The notes beneath the pieces were generated by a model. That model searched no databases, was not told the DNA's origin, and saw only the letters and a list, made by a program, of their open reading frames with translations. A program made the position numbers and the translations under genes. DNA of 64,000 nucleotides from Aureivirga marina (GTDB lineage Bacteria > Bacteroidota > Bacteroidia > Flavobacteriales > Flavobacteriaceae): assembly GCF_015767265.1 (NCBI RefSeq), contig NZ_JADPIB010000005.1, forward strand, positions 124,001-188,000, written 5' to 3'. Positions 33,494 to 41,915 of the stretch are shown here, piece after piece (position 1 is the stretch's first letter; every line of letters starts with the position of its first letter).

Positions 33494-36036
33494 TTAAAGA
33501 AAAAGTCCTTAAAAAATATACAACTATACCTGAACATTTATATGTAAAAAGAGGTGCTGATGAACAATTAGAACAAATTGTAAATGATATGCAACGTCCA
33601 GGTTATGTTTTAGTTGCTAGACAAATGGGTAAAACAAATTTACTTTTTAATGCAAAACGTACTTTAGAAAATGAAAATCGTTTATTTGTTTATGTAGATT
33701 TATCTAATGTTTTTGAAAAAGAAATAGATTGTTACAGGAATATTATTGATTCTATAATTGAACCTAATGAAGAATTATTTGAAGATATAGAACAAGAAAT
33801 TTATAAAATTAGAGATATTAATTTACCTCCTCATAAAGAATATTCAAGATCTCTTAGAAAAATTTTAAATTGTTTCAAAGGAGATGTAGTAATTATTCTA
33901 GATGAAATTGATGCACTTAGATCGGCTGAATATTCTGATAAAATATTTGCACAAATAAGAAGTAATTATTTCTCAAGAACAAATTTTTCAGAATTTGAAA
34001 GATTAACTTATATTTTATCTGGAGTTATTGAACCTACTGAATTAATAAAAGATAGAAACAAATCTCCTTTTAATATTGGTGAAAAAATTTATTTGAATGA
34101 TTTTAATTTTGATGAATTTAAAAATTTCATAAATAAAAGTGGACTAGATTTAACAAATGAATTGATTAATGAAATTTTTAATTGGACTAATGGTAATCCA
34201 AGATTAACATTTGATATTTGCTCTGAAGTCGAATCTTATATTATAGATAATAATAAAATTTCAATTGAAAATTTAGAACAGATAATTACCAAAAAATACC
34301 TTATTTCCTATGATATTCCACCTATTGATCATATTAGAGAATTAATTCGATCAAATAAAGCTGTAAGAGATGCTATCTTAAAAATTCATCAAAATAGACA
34401 GAATGAATTAAGTGATGAAATAAAGAAAAAGCTTTATTTATATGGTGTAATTACTTCTGATTTTGATGAAGATTCGAAAATTAAAAATTTAATAATTAAA
34501 AAATCTATTTCTAAAGAGTGGATTGATTCAATTGATAAACAAAATCAAAATAGTTTGAATTATGGCTTAGATAAAGTTGATTCTTTAGATTTTGATGAAG
34601 CAATTAAAATCCTATCAGATTTCTTAGATAATGCTAATCCTTCTAAAAATGAAATTGAAATCTGTAATTATAATCTAGGTTTTTCTTATTATAAAATTGA
34701 AAAATATAAAGAAGCTATAAAATATTTCTCAAAATCATTTTTATTAGACCCTTACAAAAACAACTCTAAATGTCTTCTAGGTATTTGTAAAATTAATAAC
34801 AATAAAGTAGATGAAGGAATTGAAATACTCAAAAAAGTTATACAAAGTAAATCAAATGATTTTGCATATAGAACAGCTATTTTAAATTATGCAAGTATTA
34901 TTTCAATAGAAAAGCCTAAATATGCTATAGAATTATATAAAGATTTACTTAATTCAATAGATGAAAGTTCTGATAATATAAAAGATTCTGATAAGAGTCA
35001 AATAAAGACTCTTGGATACTACTACATTTCGACAATATATTCATCATTAGATCAAAAAGATAAATCTAATTCAAATTTAGAAAAAGCTTTAAAATACTCT
35101 AATCTATCTGATTCATTATTTTTATCTTATCTTTTTGAAACTATAAATAATAACAACATTCAAGTCATTGATATATCAAACAAAATTATTAAAAATGAAA
35201 TAAAATTTAATCAAAAAGAAGAATTCCCATATAGCTTCAATGAAAAAAATCTATATAAATTTCTTGATTTACTAATTAATGAAGATAATAAAAGCTATTT
35301 TAATGATTTATTAGAATATTCTATTCAAAATTTATTTAAAAATAAATTCACAAAAATTGAAATTGTTTTTAACATTTTATCTAAATCAGAAACTACTAAT
35401 CATTTAAAATTATTAGAAAATTTACTCGAAACAGAAAACGAAATAGATAGGGAATATTTATTTAGTATATATAAAAATTTATCATTTTTACATACTGAAA
35501 AAGATTATGATTTTTTTAAATATTTTGATGAATATAAAAATATTTTCAAAGAAGAAAAAAGTTTAGATGAAAATGATATTTATTTATTTATGGTAGCAAT
35601 AAAAAAACTATCTGATAAATATAAAATTATTGAAGCAATTGATTTATGTTCTTTAATTGAAGAAAAATTCTTAGTATCTAAAAACTCTGATTTAGAATTT
35701 GAATTTGTCATTATATACTACTGGTGTTCAAGCCTATACTTCTCACTTAAAAAAAGAAGAAAAGCTATAGAATATGCCAACAAAGGAATTTTATTGATTA
35801 ATAATTCTAAAAAAAACACTACATCCTTTATTGATGAAGAAGGTCTAAAATCGATATATGAACAAATGAATCAAATCAAACATTCTTCAATTTCACAACA
35901 ACCTATTGTAAAATCGAAAAAATATGGTAGAAACGATAGAATCAAAGTAAAATATTCTAATGGAAAAATAGTAGAAAATAAATATAAAAAATTAGAAGCA
36001 GATATTATTGCTAAAAGGTGCATAATAATTGATTAA
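33490..36036 (+). CDS. AAA-like ATPase fused to TPR repeats
   Basis: 848 residues. The N-terminal AAA-like domain has HLYVKRGADEQLEQIVNDM, Walker A ARQMGKTN (43-50), VVIILDEIDAL as Walker B and sensor-like YILSGVIEPTELI. It is the type often found joined to WD40 or TPR sensors in bacteria. From about 360 there are helical repeats; clear TPRs include ICNYNLGFSYYKIEKYKEAIKYFSKSF. The last 40 residues (KYGRNDRIKVKYSNGKIVE onward) are a basic, beta-rich tail. Start overlaps the previous stop by four bases. Likely the sensor arm of the three-gene unit. High AT, as in the OLD nuclease gene. Confidence 0.78.
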   Translation: MIKEKVLKKYTTIPEHLYVKRGADEQLEQIVNDMQRPGYVLVARQMGKTNLLFNAKRTLENENRLFVYVDLSNVFEKEIDCYRNIIDSIIEPNEELFEDIEQEIYKIRDINLPPHKEYSRSLRKILNCFKGDVVIILDEIDALRSAEYSDKIFAQIRSNYFSRTNFSEFERLTYILSGVIEPTELIKDRNKSPFNIGEKIYLNDFNFDEFKNFINKSGLDLTNELINEIFNWTNGNPRLTFDICSEVESYIIDNNKISIENLEQIITKKYLISYDIPPIDHIRELIRSNKAVRDAILKIHQNRQNELSDEIKKKLYLYGVITSDFDEDSKIKNLIIKKSISKEWIDSIDKQNQNSLNYGLDKVDSLDFDEAIKILSDFLDNANPSKNEIEICNYNLGFSYYKIEKYKEAIKYFSKSFLLDPYKNNSKCLLGICKINNNKVDEGIEILKKVIQSKSNDFAYRTAILNYASIISIEKPKYAIELYKDLLNSIDESSDNIKDSDKSQIKTLGYYYISTIYSSLDQKDKSNSNLEKALKYSNLSDSLFLSYLFETINNNNIQVIDISNKIIKNEIKFNQKEEFPYSFNEKNLYKFLDLLINEDNKSYFNDLLEYSIQNLFKNKFTKIEIVFNILSKSETTNHLKLLENLLETENEIDREYLFSIYKNLSFLHTEKDYDFFKYFDEYKNIFKEEKSLDENDIYLFMVAIKKLSDKYKIIEAIDLCSLIEEKFLVSKNSDLEFEFVIIYYWCSSLYFSLKKRRKAIEYANKGILLINNSKKNTTSFIDEEGLKSIYEQMNQIKHSSISQQPIVKSKKYGRNDRIKVKYSNGKIVENKYKKLEADIIAKRCIIID

Positions 36037-36039
36037 AAA

Positions 36040-36072
36040 AATTAGAGAAGGAAATTTTTCTTCTCTAACTAA
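36040..36072. terminator. Bidirectional terminator
   Basis: TTAGAGAAG pairs with CTTCTCTAA around a 10-base loop, between the convergent ATPase operon and recG. Confidence 0.75.
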
Positions 36073-38170
36073 TATTCGCCCAAAGCGTTTTTTTCTTCAT
36101 AATTTCTGAAAGTGTTTTTACAAGAATTTTATTTTTATCTTTTGATAGATTATAATCATCTTGTAAAACTTCTTTTGCGGTTTCACGAGCAAGCATCAAT
36201 ATTTGATTATCTTTTACAATATCAGCAATTTTTAGGTTTAATACACCGCTTTGTTGTTTCCCCATCAAATCACCTGGCCCACGTAGTTTTAAATCTACTT
36301 CTGCAATTTCAAATCCATCATTGGTTTTTACCATCGTTTCCATACGTACTTTTCCATCACTAGAAAGTTTATTTCCTGTCATTAAAACACAATAACTCTG
36401 CTCTGCTCCTCGCCCAACACGCCCGCGCAATTGGTGCAATTGCGAAAGTCCAAAACGTTCTGCACTTTCAATTACCATCACACTTGCATTTGGCACATTT
36501 ACACCAACTTCAATTACAGTTGTTGCAACCATTATTTGTGTTTTTCCTTCCGAAAATTGTTGCATTTCATAGTCTTTATCTTGTGGTTTCATTTTTCCAT
36601 GAACAATACTCACATTATATTTTGGTAAAGGAAATTCGCGTACAATACTTTCATAACCATCCATTAAGTCTTTATAAGTCATCTTTTCTGATTCCTCAAT
36701 CAATGGATATACCACGTAAACTTGTCGCCCTTTTTCAATCTCTTCTCGCATAAATTTAAACACACTCAAACGATTGCTATCATAGCGATGTGCAGTTACA
36801 ATCGCTTTTCGTCCCGGAGGCAATTCATCAATTACAGAAACATCCAAATCGCCATAAACACTCATGGCAAGTGTTCGAGGAATTGGTGTTGCAGTCATTA
36901 CCAAAACATGAGGAGGAAGTTCATTTTTCAACCACATTTTTGATCGTTGTTCTACACCAAAACGATGTTGTTCGTCGATAATCGCTAAACCAAGATTGTT
37001 AAATTTCACTTTATCTTCTAAAACTGCATGTGTTCCGATTAAAATATGAGTTTCTCCAGATTCGATTTCTGCATGAATAATCCTTCTATCTTTTGTTTTT
37101 GTAGAACCTGTAAGCAAACGAACTTTAATATTCATTTCTTTTAATAATTCTTGAATGGAATTAAAATGCTGTGTAGCTAAGATTTCCGTTGGTGCAATCA
37201 AAGAAGCTTGAAAATCATTATCCAAAGCAATCAACATTGTCAACAATCCAACAATCGTTTTTCCAGAACCTACATCTCCTTGAAGAAGTCGATTCATTTG
37301 CGTAGGGTTCGACATGTCTTTTCGAATTTCTTTTAATACTCTTTTTTGAGCTCCAGTCAATTCAAAAGGAAGATGATTATTATAAAACCCAAGAAAATTA
37401 TCTCCAATATTTTCAAAAGAATAACCTTTAATTTTTGCTTTTCTAGTACTTTTTTTCAGTAATAATTGCATTTGAATAAAGAATAATTCTTCAAATTTCA
37501 GTCGAAATTGCGCTTTAGTAAGAAGTTCATAATTCTGCGGAAAATGAACATTAAGATATGCTAGTTTTTTTTCTAAAAGATTATTGTTTTTAATGACTTC
37601 TTCTGAGAGAGATTCATTAATATTTTTTCCAATTTCTGAAAGTAATTGATGAATCCATTTCGAAATTACTTTATTAGAAATTCCGCGAGCTGAAAGCTTT
37701 TCAGTTGATGGATAAATCGCTTGCATAGCTGTACCAATTTTATTCTCATGATCTGATTTTAATTCCATTTCTGGATGTGGCATGCTAAAATTTCCTTTGA
37801 AGAAATTAATACGACCAAAAATCACATATGGAACATTCAATTTGATACTATCTTTCAACCATTTCATTCCACGAAACCAAACCAATTCTAAAATCCCTGT
37901 TTCATCTTGAAATGTTGCAACAAGACGACTTCCTCTTTTTTGTTTGATTTCTTGAACACGAATAATCTTTCCTACAAGTTGAATTTCAGCAGTATTTGGT
38001 TGTAATTCGCTTACTTTAAAAAACTTTGTTCTATCAATATATCGATTTGGAAAAAAGTTTAATAAATCACCAAAAGTAAAAATACGAAGCTCTTTATTCA
38101 ATAATTCCGCTTTCGCCGCTCCTACCCCTTTTAAGTAACCAATAGATGTTTTTGCTGAGTATGTATTCAT
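36065..38170 (-). CDS. recG: ATP-dependent DNA helicase RecG
   Basis: 701 residues, normal length. An N-terminal wedge/OB domain (SIGYLKGVGAAKAELLNKEL, then VGKIIRVQEIKQKRGSRLVATFQDETG) precedes the helicase core: Walker A LLQGDVGSGKT, the DEQH box AIIDEQHRFG, VMTATPIPRTLAM and GRVGRG.EQSYC. RecG remodels stalled forks and branch-migrates Holliday junctions. It is the first gene on the minus strand to the right of the foreign-looking ATPase operon and appears monocistronic. Confidence 0.97.
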   Translation of the reverse strand: MNTYSAKTSIGYLKGVGAAKAELLNKELRIFTFGDLLNFFPNRYIDRTKFFKVSELQPNTAEIQLVGKIIRVQEIKQKRGSRLVATFQDETGILELVWFRGMKWLKDSIKLNVPYVIFGRINFFKGNFSMPHPEMELKSDHENKIGTAMQAIYPSTEKLSARGISNKVISKWIHQLLSEIGKNINESLSEEVIKNNNLLEKKLAYLNVHFPQNYELLTKAQFRLKFEELFFIQMQLLLKKSTRKAKIKGYSFENIGDNFLGFYNNHLPFELTGAQKRVLKEIRKDMSNPTQMNRLLQGDVGSGKTIVGLLTMLIALDNDFQASLIAPTEILATQHFNSIQELLKEMNIKVRLLTGSTKTKDRRIIHAEIESGETHILIGTHAVLEDKVKFNNLGLAIIDEQHRFGVEQRSKMWLKNELPPHVLVMTATPIPRTLAMSVYGDLDVSVIDELPPGRKAIVTAHRYDSNRLSVFKFMREEIEKGRQVYVVYPLIEESEKMTYKDLMDGYESIVREFPLPKYNVSIVHGKMKPQDKDYEMQQFSEGKTQIMVATTVIEVGVNVPNASVMVIESAERFGLSQLHQLRGRVGRGAEQSYCVLMTGNKLSSDGKVRMETMVKTNDGFEIAEVDLKLRGPGDLMGKQQSGVLNLKIADIVKDNQILMLARETAKEVLQDDYNLSKDKNKILVKTLSEIMKKKTLWANIS

Positions 38171-38280
38171 TCTTTTTCTTGTAGTTTTAGAAAGAACGAA
38201 GATACGATTTTTGTGTTTTTTAGGAAAATAATTTGACTTGCTTTCGGCAGTTAATTTAATATAGTTTTTAATTTTAATTT

Positions 38281-38302
38281 TGACTTCGGCTTCGCTCAGT
38301 CA
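38281..38302. repeat. Short GC-rich imperfect palindrome
   Basis: TGACTTCGGCTTCGCTCAGTCA has TGACT/AGTCA arms. Its CTTCGGCTTCGCTCAG core is a kind of intergenic word I recall from other Bacteroidetes. It lies in the spacer between recG and the MepB-like gene. Confidence 0.4.
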
Positions 38303-38344
38303 GCAGAATTATTTTTAAAATAAGTATAAAAAATAATCTATTTT

Positions 38345-38824
38345 TTATTTCAAAAGACTTTTAAATCCTTCTTCCTCTGTGATTTCATAAAAATATTCTA
38401 ATTGCCATTTTTGTGTTTTTTCAGCTTGTTTATTTGTTACAATATCCCAACTTGGATAGACTCTAAAACCTCTTTTTCCATCTTTTTTTATTGTTTTTAA
38501 AATTCCTTTTTCAATTAAAATAGCTTTCGGAAAAATAAATTGTCCTAAATGTGAATCTTTTTTCACATTAATTATATAAAAATCAATATCATCATTTTCG
38601 TGAAAAGGTTCTGTAATTCCTTCTTTATTTCTTTTCCAAAAAGTTACAAATTGACCTGTTTTCTTGGGTGTAATTTTAGAATTTCTACAAAGCACAAAAA
38701 ATTGATTTAAATGAAATTGGCAAGCTTCATATTCTTTTCCTTCTTCTTCAAATTTAAAATTAGAAATCTTGTATTCATTTTTATCATAAATTTTATTTTG
38801 AAACTCTTTCATTAAAGCATTCAT
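38345..38824 (-). CDS. MepB family protein
   Basis: 159 residues. The MepB pattern is visible: ACQFHLNQFFVLCRNSKITPKKTGQFVTFWKRNKEG, then PFHENDDIDFYIINVKKDSHLGQFIFPKAILIEKGIL and KRGFRVYPSWDIV, which ends with the typical QLEYFYEI. The family was named from a gene next to the Staphylococcus MepA efflux pump. Its function is unknown; no transporter or MepR-like regulator is nearby here. Appears monocistronic. Confidence 0.85.
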   Translation of the reverse strand: MNALMKEFQNKIYDKNEYKISNFKFEEEGKEYEACQFHLNQFFVLCRNSKITPKKTGQFVTFWKRNKEGITEPFHENDDIDFYIINVKKDSHLGQFIFPKAILIEKGILKTIKKDGKRGFRVYPSWDIVTNKQAEKTQKWQLEYFYEITEEEGFKSLLK

Positions 38825-38849
38825 ATAGCATTTTTATTAAGTTTTAAAA

Positions 38850-38892
38850 CAAAAAAATCCCATCATGCCATGACAACATAATGAGATTTTAT
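38850..38892 (-). terminator. Terminator-like hairpin
   Basis: AAATCTCATTATG pairs imperfectly with CATgATGGGATTT, followed by a T run on the minus strand, downstream of the small membrane gene. Confidence 0.55.
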
Positions 38893-38910
38893 ACTTTTAG
38901 AAAATATCTT

Positions 38911-39075
38911 TTATTTCTTAGCTGCTTTTTCTAGCTTTTTGTATTTACGGATTTCCATGATGTTTCCAATCACCCAGTAAGGGATTGCAAATGTTAATAA
39001 GAAAATCATTAACCAGAAACCTGTAGTTAATACTGTTAGAAAAGCTAAAAAACCTGAAAATTGAGAAAAATCCAT
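38911..39075 (-). CDS. Small two-helix membrane protein
   Basis: 54 residues with start MDFSQFSGF at 39075; the longer frame adds a poorly conserved-looking MKILLKQKLPV. Hydrophobic residues about 8-38 form two short membrane segments or one bent helix, and the tail is basic (RKYKKLEKAAKK). The positive end should face the cytoplasm. Function unknown. It has its own terminator-like hairpin. Confidence 0.5.
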   Translation of the reverse strand: MDFSQFSGFLAFLTVLTTGFWLMIFLLTFAIPYWVIGNIMEIRKYKKLEKAAKK

Positions 39076-39273
39076 AACTGGTAATTTTTGTTTTAATAGT
39101 ATTTTCAAGCCAAAAGTACTATTTATTTTCCAACTAAAGAACTATATTTTGTTTTTTTATCAATTGAACAAATATTTAATTCAATTTAACGGATGATTTT
39201 CAAATTCTTACTAAATATTTACATTATTTAATTCCGTTTTTTTGTTGTTATTTAAAATTCATCTATTTAAAAT

Positions 39274-39363
39274 TTAATCCTCCATATGTAAAATTCCTAA
39301 AACTAGAAATAATAAAAATAATGGAAGTAAAAACAAATGGAGTTTATTTCTAAACAGCTTCAT
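39274..39363 (-). CDS. Possible membrane micropeptide
   Basis: A 29-codon frame MKLFRNKLHLF then LLPLFLLFLVLGILHMED with a basic N-terminus, one transmembrane helix and an acidic end. It is intact in the 290-bp gap between Thg1-like and small membrane genes. Too short for statistical support; composition and layout resemble real small Bacteroidetes membrane peptides. Confidence 0.35.
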   Translation of the reverse strand: MKLFRNKLHLFLLPLFLLFLVLGILHMED

Positions 39364-39402
39364 TTTAATTGATTGGTAGATTGGTAATCTTTTTAAGTGT
39401 TT

Positions 39403-40158
39403 TTATAATATAATTTCTCTTAATAAATTGGTGTATTCGTCTTTTATTGGTAATTCAGAATTCATGATAATTTCATTTCTTTCTGCAAAAGTTTTCTCTT
39501 TTTTTAATGGATTAAATCCTTCTTTTTTCACTTTCTCTATATAAAAACCGATTCCTCTTTTTTGCCAATTTGGAAGATTATTATAGTTAATTCCATTTTC
39601 AAACAAAAATTCATTTTTAAAAGAAGTTGAAGTTCCTAAAATTTTACCAGAAGCTTCTCTTGCCGAAAAACCTTTTTTTCTCAAAAACCAATAACAATGT
39701 GCTTTTATAGAATTTCTTTGCGAATCTTGATGTCTCCAACGGAAATAATCAATCACTTCTTCTTTATTTGGCAAGATTGAAAGTCTACAATCAAAAGCCG
39801 CAAAATCTCCCAGTAAAAGAGAAAATTTTGCACTCGCTTCTCCTGCCAAAATAGAATTCCATTTTCTAGTTTTTCTACCAAATAAGCCTTCATTTAAATC
39901 AAAAAGTAAAGAAATCTCATCACTTTGTGTATATGCGTAATTAATTTTAAAACCACAATTCATCAAATGTTTTGTAGTTTCTACCATCATATCTCGAAAT
40001 TTCGGATCAAATGGTTTTTCAAAATCATGTATTTTCTTTGTCAGTTTTGTAAATCCTCTTCCATCAATTCTAGCTACGATATAAAATCCTAGCGGAACAT
40101 TAAAATCATTAGCTGTTTCGTATATTCTTAATTTTTTATCTAAATCGTCAAATTTCAT
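39403..40158 (-). CDS. Thg1-like 3'-5' polymerase (tRNA-His guanylyltransferase family)
   Basis: 251 residues. The palm-domain signature is visible: ARIDGRGFTKLTKKIHDFEKPFD (about 29-50, first metal Asp) and AYTQSDEISLLFDL (about 77-90, second metal Asp with Glu). The C-terminal half has SIKAHCYWFLRKKGFSAREASGKILGTS, as in Thg1 relatives. Eukaryotic Thg1 adds G-1 to tRNA-His; bacterial relatives repair tRNA 5' ends with 3'-5' template-dependent addition. The gene overlaps the upstream kinase gene by 11 bases, which points to a shared RNA end-repair role. Confidence 0.88.
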   Translation of the reverse strand: MKFDDLDKKLRIYETANDFNVPLGFYIVARIDGRGFTKLTKKIHDFEKPFDPKFRDMMVETTKHLMNCGFKINYAYTQSDEISLLFDLNEGLFGRKTRKWNSILAGEASAKFSLLLGDFAAFDCRLSILPNKEEVIDYFRWRHQDSQRNSIKAHCYWFLRKKGFSAREASGKILGTSTSFKNEFLFENGINYNNLPNWQKRGIGFYIEKVKKEGFNPLKKEKTFAERNEIIMNSELPIKDEYTNLLREIIL

Positions 40159-40594
40159 TTTTCCATTCTGTTATTATAAATTCATCCTTCACTATTTCTA
40201 CAAAATAAAGTGTATCAAAACCTTCTTCGTAGTTTGGCATTTCTAGGTTTTTTCTTGTCGAAAACAAACCAACGTTCGGGATTTTCTCTTTTCCTTTTCT
40301 TAATAAATTTCTTTCTAAAGCCTCTTGAATATTAGATTTAAAATAATATCCAATCACTTTATATTTATTCTCTTTTGCTAAATCAATAAAATATTTTCTT
40401 CTCTCTTTTTCAACATTTGTATTATCTACAACAAATTGCGTATTCGTTTCAAAACAGGTTTCTAGAAACTTTTGTTGCTTATTTTTCGTATTCAATAAAT
40501 CCAAACTTATTCGTACATGAGAATTAAAAAAATTCTGCTTATAAAAAGTCGATTTTCCTGTAGCTTGTATTCCTATAAATAGTATTGCTTGCAT
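40148..40594 (-). CDS. Polynucleotide kinase-like P-loop protein
   Basis: 148 residues. Walker A is GIQATGKST (8-16). A VVDNTNVEKERRKYF stretch matches the region after the core of T4 Pnk/Pnkp-type kinases, and RNLLRKGKEKIPNVGLF provides the Arg-rich lid. No 3'-phosphatase domain is fused, so only 5'-phosphorylation or a related phosphotransfer would be expected. It is upstream of the Thg1-like gene and overlaps it by 11 bases, so the two should be made together. Confidence 0.82.
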   Translation of the reverse strand: MQAILFIGIQATGKSTFYKQNFFNSHVRISLDLLNTKNKQQKFLETCFETNTQFVVDNTNVEKERRKYFIDLAKENKYKVIGYYFKSNIQEALERNLLRKGKEKIPNVGLFSTRKNLEMPNYEEGFDTLYFVEIVKDEFIITEWKNEI

Positions 40595-40653
40595 TGCTTA
40601 ATTCAAATAAAATTTTTATTGTTCTCTTCCATATTAAATTCACTTTCATCTTT

Positions 40654-40995
40654 CTAAGCAATTCGCAATCCATTTTTAATTTTTCTTTCAGGAGAAATAA
40701 TTGTCACTTCTTTTTCATCGCCAACAGCTCCCAAAAGTAAACATTCACTCATAATATTTGCAATTTGTTTTGGTGGAAAATTTACCACAGCAACCACTTG
40801 TTTTCCTAACAAATCTTCTGGTTGGTATAATTTTGTAATTTGCGCAGAAGTTTTTTTAATTCCAAATTCCCCAAAATCCAATTCTATTTTATAAGCTGGA
40901 TTTCGAGCTTCTTTAAAAATTTCTACTTTTAAAATAGTTGCAACACGCATTTCAACTTTTGTAAAATCTTTCCAAACAATTTCTTTTTCTGTCAT
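40654..40995 (-). CDS. csaA: tRNA-binding domain protein (CsaA type)
   Basis: I chose ATG 40995 (MTEKEIVWKDFTKVEMRVATIL). The resulting 113 residues equal the usual CsaA length; the extra MTLRIKQKKM upstream is not typical. The family pattern is clear: KVEMRVATILKVEIF, NPAYKIELDFGEFGIKKTSAQIT, LLGKQVVAVVNFPPKQIANIMSECLLLGAVGD. It binds tRNA non-specifically and has been proposed as an export chaperone in Bacillus. It sits 59 bp upstream of the kinase gene on the same strand, so this may be one RNA-related run. Confidence 0.9.
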   Translation of the reverse strand: MTEKEIVWKDFTKVEMRVATILKVEIFKEARNPAYKIELDFGEFGIKKTSAQITKLYQPEDLLGKQVVAVVNFPPKQIANIMSECLLLGAVGDEKEVTIISPERKIKNGLRIA

Positions 40996-41074
40996 CATTT
41001 TCTTTTGTTTAATTCTTAAAGTCAAAATTCAACAAAAAAAGCTAACTTTCCACAAAAATTCAGACTTATTTCAA

Positions 41075-41830
41075 ATGGACATTATTATCATTGAAGACGA
41101 AAAGCCTGCGGCTAGAAGGTTAAAAAGATTATTAGAAGATTTTGGTTTACACACAAATACGATGTTACATTCTGTAAAAGAATCGGTTGCTTGGTTTAAA
41201 GAAAATAAACATCCTGACTTGATTTTCTTAGATATTCAACTTTCAGATGGTTTATCTTTTGAGATTTTTGAGCAAGTAGAAATTACAAGTTCCATTATTT
41301 TCACAACTGCATATGATGAATATGCTTTAAAAGCTTTCAAATTAAATAGTATTGATTATTTATTAAAACCAATTGATGATGATGAATTGGAAGTTGCTAT
41401 TGAAAAATTTAAGAAAAACAATCAACAAGCAGCAAATCCACAAATTGATTTATCGCAAATTCAACAACTTTTGAGCAATCCTTTTGAGAAAAATTATAAA
41501 AAACGTTTTACAGTAAAAGTCGGGCAACATTTAAAAGTAATCCAAGTTTCAGATATTGAATGTTTTTATTCTGAAAACAAATCGACTTATATTTTCACAA
41601 ATGAAAAGCGAAATTATCTTTTAGATATTCCTTTAGAACAATTGGAAAATCAATTGGAAGAAGATGTTTTTTTCCGAGTAAATCGCAAGTTTTTTGTAAA
41701 TATTAATTCTATAAAAGATATTGTTTCGTACACAAATAGCCGTTTAAAATTGGTTTTGGAAAATTATGATGAAGAAGAGATAATTGTAAGTCGAGAAAAA
41801 GTAAAAAAATTCAAAGAATGGTTAGGTTAG
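41075..41830 (+). CDS. LytTR-type response regulator
   Basis: 251 residues. Receiver domain 1-118: acidic pocket IIIEDEK, phospho-acceptor in LIFLDIQLSD (about Asp55), switch Thr in FTTAYDEYA and Lys in YLLKPIDD. LytTR DNA-binding domain from about 145: RFTVKVGQHLKVIQVSDIECFYSENKST, FFRVNRKFFVNINSIKDI. All receiver key residues are present. The cognate sensor (LytS/histidine-kinase-like) is not adjacent, so it is an orphan in this window. It is divergent from the CsaA gene. Confidence 0.93.
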   Translation: MDIIIIEDEKPAARRLKRLLEDFGLHTNTMLHSVKESVAWFKENKHPDLIFLDIQLSDGLSFEIFEQVEITSSIIFTTAYDEYALKAFKLNSIDYLLKPIDDDELEVAIEKFKKNNQQAANPQIDLSQIQQLLSNPFEKNYKKRFTVKVGQHLKVIQVSDIECFYSENKSTYIFTNEKRNYLLDIPLEQLENQLEEDVFFRVNRKFFVNINSIKDIVSYTNSRLKLVLENYDEEEIIVSREKVKKFKEWLG

Positions 41831-41915
41831 AATAATTTTGATTTTTTAAATCTAAAACTTAAATCATTTTACGTAAATATTTAATCCAAAAACTAAATTT
41901 CAAATTATTAATCAT

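Noticed and set aside
36112-36981. Plus-strand frames inside recG
   Set aside because: They are antisense to conserved helicase motifs and have Cys/His/Phe-rich composition typical of shadows in AT-rich DNA.
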